The notes under the pieces are model-generated. The model saw nothing but the letters and a program-made list of their open reading frames with translations, made no database searches and was not told the DNA's origin. Below, one piece after another: positions 56,368 to 64,000 of a stretch of DNA of 64,000 nucleotides. A program made the position numbers and the translations under genes. Source of the stretch: Candidatus Accumulibacter sp. ACC003 (GTDB lineage: Bacteria; Pseudomonadota; Gammaproteobacteria; Burkholderiales; Rhodocyclaceae); contig NZ_CAJQTX010000001.1 in assembly GCF_907163085.1 (NCBI RefSeq), positions 186,001 to 250,000 on the forward strand, written 5' to 3'. How positions within the stretch are numbered: the stretch's first letter is position 1; every line of letters begins with the position of its first letter.

Positions 56368-58206
56368 TCAGGCCACTCTGTCGGCTTTGCGCGAATGCAC
56401 ATTCAGGCGCGCGACGCGGTCGGCGATGGCCTGGGTGATGAAGCGGGCGGTAATCGGCGTGCCGTCGTAATGGACGACCGTTACCAGGCTATGCGGGTCT
56501 ACGCCGGCCTCGTTGATCAGCAGCGTGGTCAACTGCCCGTCCAGGTTCTGCTCGAAAACGAAGACCTTGCTGTGCGCCGCGACGAAGTCGACGATCTCGT
56601 TCTGGAAGGGGAAAGCGCGTACGCGCAGGGCATTCAGATAGATGCCGTGTTCAGCCAGCGCATCGAGCGCTTCGTGCATCGCCGGACTGGTCGATCCGTA
56701 GAAGATGACCGCGAAGCGCGCCGGGTACCTGGCGGCGGTGAGCACCGGCAGCGGTACCAGCGACTTGGCGGTCTCGAATTTGCGCAGTAGTCGCTGCATG
56801 TTGTCGACGTAGTCCGCGCCGGCCTCGGAGTAGCCCGCGTAGGCGTTCTTGGTCGTACCGCGGGTGAAATAGCCGCCCTTGGTGGGGTGAGTTCCCGGGT
56901 AGGTGCGGTAGGGAATGCCATCACCGTCAACGTCGAGGTAGCGGCCGAAGTCGCTGCCCGCGTCGAGCGCCTCGCGGGTCATCACCTTGCCGCGGTCGTA
57001 TTCGACGCTGTCGTCCCAGGCGAAGGGGCGGCACAGGCGCTGGTTCATGCCAATGTCGAGGTCGCTCATGACGAATACCGGCGTCTGCAGGCGCTCGGCG
57101 AGGTCCAGCGCCTGCGCCGACATCTCGAAACACTCGTAGGGATCTTCCGGAAACAGGAGTACGTGCCGGGTGTCACCGTGCGAGGCGTAGGCGCAGGCGA
57201 GGATGTCGGATTGCTGGGTGCGCGTCGGCATGCCGGTTGACGGCCCGCCGCGCTGGACGTTGATCAGTACCGTCGGGATCTCGGCAAAGAAGGCCAGGCC
57301 TATGAACTCGGACATCAGAGAGATGCCGGGTCCCGAGGTCGCCGTAAACGCTCGCGCGCCGTTCCAGCCAGCGCCGACGACCATGCCGATCGACGCCAGC
57401 TCGTCTTCGGCCTGCACCACGGCGCAACGCTGCTGGCCGGTCTTCGGGTCGACGCGCAGTTTCTGAGTGTAGCGAATGAAGGCCTCGGCGACCGACGATG
57501 ACGGCGTGATCGGATACCACGCGCAGACTGTTGCGCCGCCATAGACGCAGCCGAGCGCGGCGGCGGTGTTGCCATCGACGAAGATGTGGTCGCCGACCTT
57601 GTCGCGGCGCTCGACCTTGAGTCCGATCGGCTTGAGGTTTTCGCGGGCGTACTCGCGGCCGACCTTGAGTGCCTGGAGGTTGGCATCGAGTAGCTTCTCC
57701 TTACCTTTGAACTGCTGCCCGAAGAGTGTCTCGATTTCGCTCGGGTCGATGTCGAGCAAGTGCGCCAGAGCGCCGACGTAGAGGATGTTCTTGAACAGCT
57801 GGCGCTGCCGCGGGTCGCTGTAGGTGTTGTTGCAGAGCTCGGTGAGCGGCATGCCGATGACGTGGATGTCATCGCGTGAGCGCGAGCGCGGCAGCGGTCG
57901 GGAATTGTCGTAGAACAGGTAGCCGCCGGTTTCGATTTCGCGGACGTCCTGGTCCCAGGTCTGCGGGTTCATGGCCACCATCATATCGACGCCGCCGCGC
58001 CGGCCAAGATAGCCGCGCTCGGTGACGCGCACTTCGAACCAGGTCGGTAGCCCCTGGATGTTCGAGGGAAAGATGTTGCGCGGTGAAACCGGTACGCCCA
58101 TGCGCAGGATGGCGCGTGCGACAAGTTCGTTCGCCGAGGCCGATCCCGAGCCATTGATGTTGGCAAACTTGATGACGAAATCGTTGACCGCTTCGATCTT
58201 CTGCAT
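56368..58206 (-). CDS. korA: 2-oxoacid:acceptor oxidoreductase, fused gamma-alpha subunit
   Basis: 612 residues. Residues 1-190 are the gamma domain (FANINGSGSASANELVAR, RRGGVDMMVAM). Residues 210-612 are the alpha (pyrimidine-binding) domain with AWYPITPSSSVAEAF, AEDELASIGMVVGAG, TATSGPGISLMSEF and RGGPSTGMPTRTQQSD. This gamma-alpha fusion is standard in KorA-type enzymes. It lies between korC and korB with gaps of 9 and 1 bases. Confidence 0.92.
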   Translation of the reverse strand: MQKIEAVNDFVIKFANINGSGSASANELVARAILRMGVPVSPRNIFPSNIQGLPTWFEVRVTERGYLGRRGGVDMMVAMNPQTWDQDVREIETGGYLFYDNSRPLPRSRSRDDIHVIGMPLTELCNNTYSDPRQRQLFKNILYVGALAHLLDIDPSEIETLFGQQFKGKEKLLDANLQALKVGREYARENLKPIGLKVERRDKVGDHIFVDGNTAAALGCVYGGATVCAWYPITPSSSVAEAFIRYTQKLRVDPKTGQQRCAVVQAEDELASIGMVVGAGWNGARAFTATSGPGISLMSEFIGLAFFAEIPTVLINVQRGGPSTGMPTRTQQSDILACAYASHGDTRHVLLFPEDPYECFEMSAQALDLAERLQTPVFVMSDLDIGMNQRLCRPFAWDDSVEYDRGKVMTREALDAGSDFGRYLDVDGDGIPYRTYPGTHPTKGGYFTRGTTKNAYAGYSEAGADYVDNMQRLLRKFETAKSLVPLPVLTAARYPARFAVIFYGSTSPAMHEALDALAEHGIYLNALRVRAFPFQNEIVDFVAAHSKVFVFEQNLDGQLTTLLINEAGVDPHSLVTVVHYDGTPITARFITQAIADRVARLNVHSRKADRVA

Positions 58207-58215
58207 TTTCGTTCC

Positions 58216-60138
58216 TCAGGCGGCTTGCGGGTCGGGAGCCGGCGCCGGCTTCGGCTTTTGTTTTGCCTTTGGCTTGTGCTCGGGTGACGGGGATTGCGGC
58301 GGCTCGGGCAAGGGTGGCGATGAGCCGGCATTGCGGCAAGCGGGTCCGGCGTGCGTCGTTTCGAAGAGAAACTTCTGCATGTCCCAGGCGCCCGTCGGAC
58401 AGCGCTCGGCGCACAGTCCGCAGTGTAGGCAGACGTCCTCGTCCTTGACCATCACCCGCCCGGTTTTCAGCGAAGCGGAGACGTAGAGGTCCTGCGTGAC
58501 GTTCAGTGCTGGCGCCAACAAGCGCGGCCGCAACTCGTCTTCGTCGCCGTTGGCGGTAAAGGAGATGCTGTCCATCGGACAGATGTCCATGCACGCGTCG
58601 CACTCGATGCACAACTTCGGCGCGAAGACCGTCTGCACGTCACAGTTCAGGCAGCGCTGCGCCTCCTGGAAAGCCAGTTGCGGGTCGAAACCGAGTTCGA
58701 CTTCGATCTTGATGTTCTTCAGCGCCGCGCTGAGCTCGCGTAGCGGCACTCGCAGGCGGCGGTCGTCGGAGACGGCGTTGTCGTAGATCCACTGGTGGAT
58801 GCCCATTTTCTGCGAGATCAGCGAGGTGTGCGGCGCCGGCCGGCTGGCGATGTCCTCACCGTTCAGCATGCGGTCGATCGAGACCGCCGCATCGTGGCCG
58901 TGCGCGACGGCCCAGATGATGTTCTTCGGCCCGAAGGCCGCGTCGCCGCCGAAGAAGACGTTGGGCAGCGTCGATTGCATGGTCTTGGCGTCGACTGTCG
59001 GCAGCCCCCACTTGTCGAACTCGATGCCGATATCGCGCTCGATCCACGGGAAGGAGTTGTCCTGGCCAACGGCGACCAGCACCTCGTCACAAACAAAGTG
59101 TGCGTCGGTTTCGCCCGTCGGCACCAGGCTGCGCCGACCCTGCTCGTCGAACACCACGCGCACTTTTTCGAAGGTCGCGCCGGTGAGGCGGCCGCCGATG
59201 TGGGTGAAGGCCTTGGGAACCAGGTTGTTGAGGATCGGGATGCCTTCGTGCATCGCGTCTTCTTTTTCCCAGGGGCTCGCCTTCATCTGCTCGAAGCCCG
59301 AACGGACGATAACCTTGACGTCTTCGCCGCCAAGCCGGCGCGACGATCGGCAGCAGTCCATCGCCGTGTTGCCGCCACCGAGAACGATCACCCGCTTGCC
59401 GATCGACGTGGTGTGGCCGAAAGCGACGCTGGCCAGCCAGTCGATTCCCAGATGGATCGATTTGGCGGCCTCCTGGCGCCCGGGAATGTCGAGGTCGTGG
59501 CCGCGCGGTGCTCCCGAACCGACAAAGATCGCGTCGTAGCCTTCGCTGAGTAGCTGTTTCAGCGAACTGACGTACTGACCACTCCGGAAGTCGACGCCAA
59601 GGTCGAGGACGTAGCCTGTTTCCTCGTCGATGATCTCTTCGGGCAGACGGAATTTCGGGATCTGGGTGCGCATCATGCCGCCGGCGCGTGCGTCGCCATC
59701 GTAGATCACCACCTCGTAGCCGAGCGGTGCGAGGTCGCGGGCGACGGTGAGCGAAGCCGGGCCGGCGCCAATGCAGGCCACCCGGCGGCCGTTTTTCTGC
59801 GCCGCGGGCGGTGGCAGGCGGTCGCGGATGTCTTCCTTGTAGTCGGCGGCGACACGCTTCAGGCGGCAGATCGCCACCGGTTCCTTGCGCTCGCGGCCAT
59901 CGGCGGTGTCGTCCTCGACGCGGCCACGGCGACACGCGGGCTCGCAGGGGCGGTCGCAGGTGCGTCCGAGGATGCCTGGAAAGACATTCGACACCCAGTT
60001 GACCATGTAGGCGTCGCCGTAACGTCCGGCGGCGATCAAGCGGATGTACTCGGGAACAGGCGTGTGGGCCGGGCACGCCCACTGGCAATCAACGACTTTG
60101 TGGAAGTAGTCGGGGGCGCCGATATCGGTGGGCTTCAA
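58216..60138 (-). CDS. korC: NAD(P)H/ferredoxin-type flavin-iron-sulfur subunit, GltD/KorC-like
   Basis: 640 residues from the TTG at 60138, placed after AAAGGAAG; an upstream TTG (60222) has no such site. The N-terminal [4Fe-4S] region has CQWACPAHTPV and CDRPCEPACRRG. The FAD site is IGAGPASLTVARDL and the NADPH site LGGGNTAMDCC. The C-terminus adds two ferredoxin clusters, CIECDACMDICP and CLHCGLCAERCP, and a Pro/Lys-rich tail. It resembles GltD and the third subunit of the 2-oxoglutarate:NADP+ oxidoreductase of Azoarcus/Thauera. It would pass electrons between KorAB and NADP+. Confidence 0.85.
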   Translation of the reverse strand: MKPTDIGAPDYFHKVVDCQWACPAHTPVPEYIRLIAAGRYGDAYMVNWVSNVFPGILGRTCDRPCEPACRRGRVEDDTADGRERKEPVAICRLKRVAADYKEDIRDRLPPPAAQKNGRRVACIGAGPASLTVARDLAPLGYEVVIYDGDARAGGMMRTQIPKFRLPEEIIDEETGYVLDLGVDFRSGQYVSSLKQLLSEGYDAIFVGSGAPRGHDLDIPGRQEAAKSIHLGIDWLASVAFGHTTSIGKRVIVLGGGNTAMDCCRSSRRLGGEDVKVIVRSGFEQMKASPWEKEDAMHEGIPILNNLVPKAFTHIGGRLTGATFEKVRVVFDEQGRRSLVPTGETDAHFVCDEVLVAVGQDNSFPWIERDIGIEFDKWGLPTVDAKTMQSTLPNVFFGGDAAFGPKNIIWAVAHGHDAAVSIDRMLNGEDIASRPAPHTSLISQKMGIHQWIYDNAVSDDRRLRVPLRELSAALKNIKIEVELGFDPQLAFQEAQRCLNCDVQTVFAPKLCIECDACMDICPMDSISFTANGDEDELRPRLLAPALNVTQDLYVSASLKTGRVMVKDEDVCLHCGLCAERCPTGAWDMQKFLFETTHAGPACRNAGSSPPLPEPPQSPSPEHKPKAKQKPKPAPAPDPQAA

Positions 60139-60325
60139 GACGAGGGCTTCCTTTCTTCGGGTCGAGTCCGGGGCCACGGCTACGTAGCCCAAAAGAGAAT
60201 TAATACTAGCGCGGCACTGCAAGCGTGAAAAGGGCTATTTTTCAGGATATTGCCGTCGCCAGCTAGGGCGACGGCGGTAAGTATTCGGCCAACCCGTAGT
60301 GAGCCAGCGCCGTTGGCGAGGCCGG

Positions 60326-61183
60326 TTAGCGGCAGAGGATTGATCGGAAGGCTCTGTGAAGGGGATAGAGCCAGATATCCTTGATCGGGAGGATGGGCTT
60401 GCTGGTGGGGCACTTCTTGCCTCGGCCGGCGGTTTGGCCGACCTTGATCCAGTTGGCGGCCTGGTAGCAGGTGCCGCGATGGCGGGGGGTCTCGACGAAG
60501 GTTTCGAGCAGCACGGGGCGGTAACCGTAGCGCGCCAGCCAGTCCTTGGGCAGTTGCCGCTGCATGAGCGAGAGGATCTTGGAGGCCAGGCCCTTGCACT
60601 GGATCCAGGGCAGGATCAGAAAGCGGGCATTGTTCACCACCAGTTGCAGGTTCCTTTGTCGCTGCTCATCGTGCCAACCGATGAATTGCTCGCGCGCGGC
60701 GAGTTTCCAGGCGCTGGCGGCGAAGCTGAGCAAGGCGACGAGTGTCTCGCCGGCGAAGACGAAGTAGCGGCTCTGACTGCCGGCCATGGGCGTGTGGCCG
60801 AGATAGTGGTAACGAGCGATGTACTCGTTCCACAGACGCGAGTTCGCCGAACCGACGACCTGTCGCACCGAGAGAGGCGGCAGTTCATGCACCGGCTGAG
60901 TGAGCAAGGGTTGTGGATCGGTGGCGTGCGTGGGCCGATACTCGGGTTGGCGAGGAGCGGTCCGTCGTGCAGCCGGCAGGGTGAGCAGGCCGTCGGCTTG
61001 CATGCGCAGCATGGCCACCCGGCAGGTCATATCCTTCAGCTCACCATTGGGCTTGCGCCAGTCGAAGAGCTCGCACACCTGACGCGAGAGTTGTGCGCGG
61101 CTGGCGCCGGGAGGGGCCTCGATCAGGCCGCGGATCGTCTGCAGTTCGTCGGCGGTAAAGTGGCGCCCGCAATAAGGCTTCAC
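60326..61183 (-). CDS. DUF4338 (DruA-like) protein of IS66 copy B
   Basis: 285 residues starting at GTG 61183, overlapping the transposase stop. Core motifs LWNEYIARYHYLGH, REQFIGWHDEQRQRN, VVNNARFLILPW and GTCYQAANWIKVGQTAGRG. About 95% identical to the copies at 30420 and 63061 by eye; the differences cluster in the N-terminal wing (TIRGLIEAPPGASRA). Confidence 0.88.
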   Translation of the reverse strand: MKPYCGRHFTADELQTIRGLIEAPPGASRAQLSRQVCELFDWRKPNGELKDMTCRVAMLRMQADGLLTLPAARRTAPRQPEYRPTHATDPQPLLTQPVHELPPLSVRQVVGSANSRLWNEYIARYHYLGHTPMAGSQSRYFVFAGETLVALLSFAASAWKLAAREQFIGWHDEQRQRNLQLVVNNARFLILPWIQCKGLASKILSLMQRQLPKDWLARYGYRPVLLETFVETPRHRGTCYQAANWIKVGQTAGRGKKCPTSKPILPIKDIWLYPLHRAFRSILCR

Positions 61184-62970
61184 GAGCTATCGATGGAAGG
61201 TGTCTGATTGACCGGGATGGCACGCATCTGGGCCAGACGATCGGTCGCCATCGCCCAGGGCAGAAAGGCGCTCAAGTCCGCTGGTGGCTGGTTGCCGTTG
61301 GCGGCGCAGGCTTCCAGATAAGCCGTCAGCCAGATGCGCGGGTTGATTTTCCACAAGCGCAGCGTCAGCAGCAGGCTGAACATCGTCGCGGCGAGAGCGC
61401 CGGACCAGTGACTACCCGACCCATAGAAGTTCTTGCGTGCGACCACCGGCGTACGCTGGGCGCGTTCGGCGGCATTATTGTCCATCGCCACCTCGGGGCG
61501 GTCGACAAACACGGTCAAGCCGGACCAATGCTTGTGCATGCTTCGCAGCACCTTGCTCGCCGGCATTTTGAGCGCCGGGTTTGCCAGTTCGCGTTCGCGC
61601 TGACTGGCCATCTGCACGATCGCCTGCCGCAAGAGGCGGTCGCGTTCGGCCCACTGTGCCGGGTCGTTACGGACTTCCAGGCGCCGTCCATTCAAGTGGT
61701 AGAGCTGAGCGATCTGCTCGACCCAGGCCAGTGCCCAGTCCGCGAGCTCCGGATGGGCGTTGGCCAGTTCCAGGAAATCACGCCGCTGATGTGCCCAGCA
61801 GAAAGCCAGAATGAAGTGGTCAAGGACTCGCGCGAGTTTCTTGTAGCCCGCGTAGCGATCACAGATGATGACGCCTCCGGCGCTACCGGAGAGCTCCCGG
61901 ATCGGCACCGCCGCCGAGCGGCTCGGGTCGAGCACGAAGTGGATGACCGATGGGCCGTGGAACACCCAGAAATACCAGCGATGTCCGACCTTCCCTTCGG
62001 TCTCGGCAAAAACCCGCCAGCGAGTCTCGTCCGCGTGCCACTGTTTCTCGCGACGCAGTCGGCCAAGCAGTGCTTCTTCAAGCGGCTCGAACAGCGGCGC
62101 CAAGGCACGAAGTCCGCCGGCCACCGTTCCTGCCGAAAGCCTCAGTTGGTGGTCGGACCAGTCTCGTAGAAGCCGATGCGTCGGCTGACCGTACAAGAAC
62201 TTCGACAGCAGCAAGTGCACCCAAATCGACACGCCGTACTTTCCACGCGGGATCAATCGTGCCGGCGGTGGCGCGGTCAGAATGCCGCGGGCGCCCGGGC
62301 ACTGACAGGTCCGCCGGTAGCGCCGCCGGCAGATCTTCCGGCGGTAGGCTTTGACCTCGATCTCGAGAACTTCACTGTCTTCTGTGCCGGGAAAGTCGAC
62401 GTAGCTCAGACCACAGTCCGGGCAATGCGGGCAGTCGATGTCGATGACCTCGATCTGCGTCGGCAAGTGGCTTTCCGGATTCCGCCCGTGACCCGTTGCT
62501 CCCGGTTGATGACCTCGACCCCGCGACGACTTCTGGTCTGCTGCCGGGTTCTTCTCGGCTCCCGAAGAGCGTTCTGACTTGCGACCAAACAGGCGTTTTT
62601 GCAGATCGCGGATCCGGCCCTGGGCCTGCTCGAGCTCGCTACGCAAGGCCGCCTCACGCGCCGCCGCTTGCTCCGCCGCACGCGCCATTTCCACCCGATG
62701 AGCGGCCTCCGATTCCGCCAAACGGACCAGCGCTTGCCGATGTTGGCTGCGCCAGAAGTTGGCCTCCCAACGGAGCTTGATTTCCTGCTCCTTGGTCAAC
62801 GTCACCAACACCTCGGCGAACGGCGCCACTTGGCGGTGACTTGCCGCCGATCCTCCGCAGATAATGTCCGTAGCCGTGCCCATGCGCCGCATGGTGCCGG
62901 ATTTCCGCTGCTGTGTCCAGTTCAGATCTCCGGGCTGCCCGCCAATCGCTGACGGAAGCTCGCCCACCAA
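61180..62970 (-). CDS. IS66 family transposase (TnpC), intact
   Basis: 596 residues from ATG 62970; an inner ATG at 62892 (MRRMGTATD) matches the start used by copy A. Coiled-coil N-terminus (RQALVRLAESEAAHRVEMAR), LQKRLFGRKSERSS, zinc-finger CPHCPDCGLSYVDF, then the DDE_Tnp_IS66 core (WHADETRWRVF, IICDRYAGYKKLA, VAMDNNAAERAQR). No tnpA or tnpB is present, as in the ISBst12-type subgroup. Confidence 0.92.
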   Translation of the reverse strand: MVGELPSAIGGQPGDLNWTQQRKSGTMRRMGTATDIICGGSAASHRQVAPFAEVLVTLTKEQEIKLRWEANFWRSQHRQALVRLAESEAAHRVEMARAAEQAAAREAALRSELEQAQGRIRDLQKRLFGRKSERSSGAEKNPAADQKSSRGRGHQPGATGHGRNPESHLPTQIEVIDIDCPHCPDCGLSYVDFPGTEDSEVLEIEVKAYRRKICRRRYRRTCQCPGARGILTAPPPARLIPRGKYGVSIWVHLLLSKFLYGQPTHRLLRDWSDHQLRLSAGTVAGGLRALAPLFEPLEEALLGRLRREKQWHADETRWRVFAETEGKVGHRWYFWVFHGPSVIHFVLDPSRSAAVPIRELSGSAGGVIICDRYAGYKKLARVLDHFILAFCWAHQRRDFLELANAHPELADWALAWVEQIAQLYHLNGRRLEVRNDPAQWAERDRLLRQAIVQMASQRERELANPALKMPASKVLRSMHKHWSGLTVFVDRPEVAMDNNAAERAQRTPVVARKNFYGSGSHWSGALAATMFSLLLTLRLWKINPRIWLTAYLEACAANGNQPPADLSAFLPWAMATDRLAQMRAIPVNQTPSIDSS

Positions 62971-63060
62971 AAAAACCGGGGCTACGGGTTCACCGAATAC
63001 TTACCGACGGCGTAAGTATTCGGCCAACCCGTAGCGCGCCAGCGCCATTGCCGAGGCGGG

Positions 63061-63918
63061 TTAGCGGCAGAGGACTGATCGGAAGGATCGGTGAAGGGGA
63101 TAGAGCCAGATATCCTTGATCGGGAGGATCGACTTGCGGGTGGGGCACTTCTTGCCTCGGCCGGCGGTTTGGCCGACCTTGATCCAGTTGGCGGCCTGGT
63201 AGCAGGTGCCGCGATGGCGGGGCGTCTCGACGAAGGTTTCGAGTAGTACGGGGCGGTAGCCGTAGCGCGCCAGCCAGTCCTTGGGCAATTGCCGCTGCAT
63301 AAGCGAGAGGATCTTGGAGGCCAGGCCCTTGCACTGGATCCAGGGCAGGATCAGAAAGCGGGCATTGTTCACCACCAGTTGCAGGTTCCTTTGTCGCTGC
63401 TCATCGTGCCAACCGATGAATTGCTCGCGCGCGGCGAGTTTCCAGGCGCTGGCGCCGAAGCTGAGCAAGGCGACCAGGGTCTCGCCGGCGAAGACGAAGT
63501 AGCGGCTCTGACTGCCCGCCATGGGCGTGTGGCCGAGATAGTGGTAGCGGGCGATGTACTCGTTCCACAGACGCGAGTTCGCCGAACCGACGACCTGATG
63601 CAGACGCAGCGGCGGCAGTTCATGCACCGGCTGGGTGAGCAACGGTTGTGGATCGGTGGCGTGAGTAGGCAGATACTCGGGTTGGCGAGGAGCGGCCCGT
63701 CGTGCCGCCGGCAGGGTGAGCAGGCCGTCGGCCTGCATACGCAGCATGGCCACCCGGCAGGTCATATCCTTCAGCTCGCCATTGGGCTTACGCCAGTCGA
63801 AGAGCTCACACACCTGGCGCGACAGTTGCGCGCGGCTGCTGCCAGGATGGGCTTCGATCAGGCGGCAGAGGGCCTGCAGTTCGTCGTCGGTAAAGTGACG
63901 CCCGCAATAAGGCTTCAC
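63061..63918 (-). CDS. DUF4338 (DruA-like) protein of IS66 copy C
   Basis: 285 residues, nearly the same as the gene at 30420-31277 (LCRLIEAHPGSSRAQLSRQV, LRLHQVVGSANSRLWNEY). It is closer to copy A than to the adjacent copy B, so the tandem pair did not arise by a simple duplication of B. Confidence 0.88.
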   Translation of the reverse strand: MKPYCGRHFTDDELQALCRLIEAHPGSSRAQLSRQVCELFDWRKPNGELKDMTCRVAMLRMQADGLLTLPAARRAAPRQPEYLPTHATDPQPLLTQPVHELPPLRLHQVVGSANSRLWNEYIARYHYLGHTPMAGSQSRYFVFAGETLVALLSFGASAWKLAAREQFIGWHDEQRQRNLQLVVNNARFLILPWIQCKGLASKILSLMQRQLPKDWLARYGYRPVLLETFVETPRHRGTCYQAANWIKVGQTAGRGKKCPTRKSILPIKDIWLYPLHRSFRSVLCR

Positions 63919-64000
63919 GAGCTATCGATGGGACGGCTCTGATCGACCGGGATGCCACGCATCTGAGCCAGTCGATCGGTCGCCATCGCCCAGGGCAGAA
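63915..64000 (-). CDS. IS66 transposase, C-terminal end only
   Basis: The last 28 codons (FLPWAMATDRLAQMRGIPVD) end at a stop overlapping the DUF4338 GTG. The remainder is outside the window. Confidence 0.8.
   Translation of the reverse strand, partial: LPWAMATDRLAQMRGIPVDQSRPIDSS

Larger units (their letters stand above)
60277..63004 (-). mobile_element. IS66-family element with DUF4338 gene, copy B (intact)
   Basis: 2728 bp with ends GTAAGTATTCGG and CCGAATACTTAC and a perfect 8-bp target duplication CGACGGCG (60269-60276 and 63005-63012). It has two genes: transposase then DUF4338. It sits about 140 bases upstream of korC. Copy C begins at the last base of the right-hand duplication. Confidence 0.93.
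63012..64000 (-). mobile_element. IS66-family element with DUF4338 gene, copy C (partial, runs off the right edge)
   Basis: Begins with GTAAGTATTCGG at 63012, sharing its first base with the target duplication of copy B. It contains a complete DUF4338 gene and the end of a transposase gene. It is in tandem, same orientation, with copy B. Confidence 0.9.

Noticed and set aside
60138-60222. A longer korC start at the TTG at 60222
   Set aside because: It has no Shine-Dalgarno-like sequence, and the added residues resemble nothing in the family; TTG 60138 has AAAGGAAG upstream.
3888-63918. A Druantia anti-phage defence system
   Set aside because: Only DruA-like DUF4338 is found. No DruE helicase or other Druantia genes lie nearby, and every copy is coupled to a transposase.
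1-64000. CRISPR arrays or rRNA genes
   Set aside because: No regularly spaced direct repeats of 23-47 bases were seen, and no conserved rRNA segments. The short tandem repeats at 15661 and 50608 have no spacers.

Overview
The window is a GC-rich proteobacterial region. Gene content points to a betaproteobacterium of the Rhodocyclales, with Candidatus Accumulibacter, Azoarcus or Thauera relatives the best guess. The reasons are a korABC-type 2-oxoacid oxidoreductase operon, a pan operon with a deoxynucleoside kinase, a PEP-CTERM sorting signal, BenE, and an extreme load of IS66, IS110, ISAs1, IS21, IS91 and IS4 elements. This assignment is an inference; no rRNA is present.

From about 1 to 42.6 kb the window is an accretion of mobile DNA. 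A partial tyrosine recombinase (1-474) is followed by a four-gene transposon with TGTTACGTCC ends (575-3852), repeated at 35014-38291 with a clean 5-bp target duplication. Next lies an IS4/Tn5-type transposase fused to a DUF4338 (DruA-like) domain, split by two further elements with perfect target duplications (5702-8077 and 8409-11224). Then come an IS91/integrase unit, a toxin-antitoxin patch, a ruined IS66/DUF4338 pair carrying a structured MITE-like insert, a Tn3 remnant, and a plasmid backbone scrap (parA, a parG-like gene, trfA-like). After these are an IS4 gene split by ISAs1, one full and one partial IS110, and a three-level nest: ISAs1 (24839-31952) contains IS66 (25505-31326), which contains IS21 (26640-29740). 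Small islands of decayed chromosomal genes survive between elements: CoA-transferase, lyase and PEP-CTERM fragments. A second IS110, the second four-gene transposon, a DUF2238 membrane protein gene, a tRNA-Arg and an inverted second copy of the DUF4338 element complete the block.

From about 42.85 to 60.2 kb the DNA is ordinary chromosome. It holds a uup gene with a ruined 5' half, benE, a patatin-like lipoprotein and a NYN/OST-HTH protein. The minus-strand genes that follow are dck-panB-panC-panD (pantothenate), a soluble CZB chemoreceptor, a frameshifted pentapeptide-repeat protein, psd and korC-korA-korB. At 60.3 kb two IS66 elements in tandem sit directly upstream of the kor operon, and the second runs off the window.

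The main theme is that DUF4338/DruA-like proteins occur seven times here. They always abut or are fused to a transposase, and they do so in three transposase contexts: an IS4/Tn5 fusion, an unclassified DDE transposase, and IS66 in two opposite gene orders. No Druantia defence partners are present. This suggests DUF4338 acts as a transposition accessory factor. Several frameshifts fall in A-tracts, so some pseudogene calls could reflect sequence errors.
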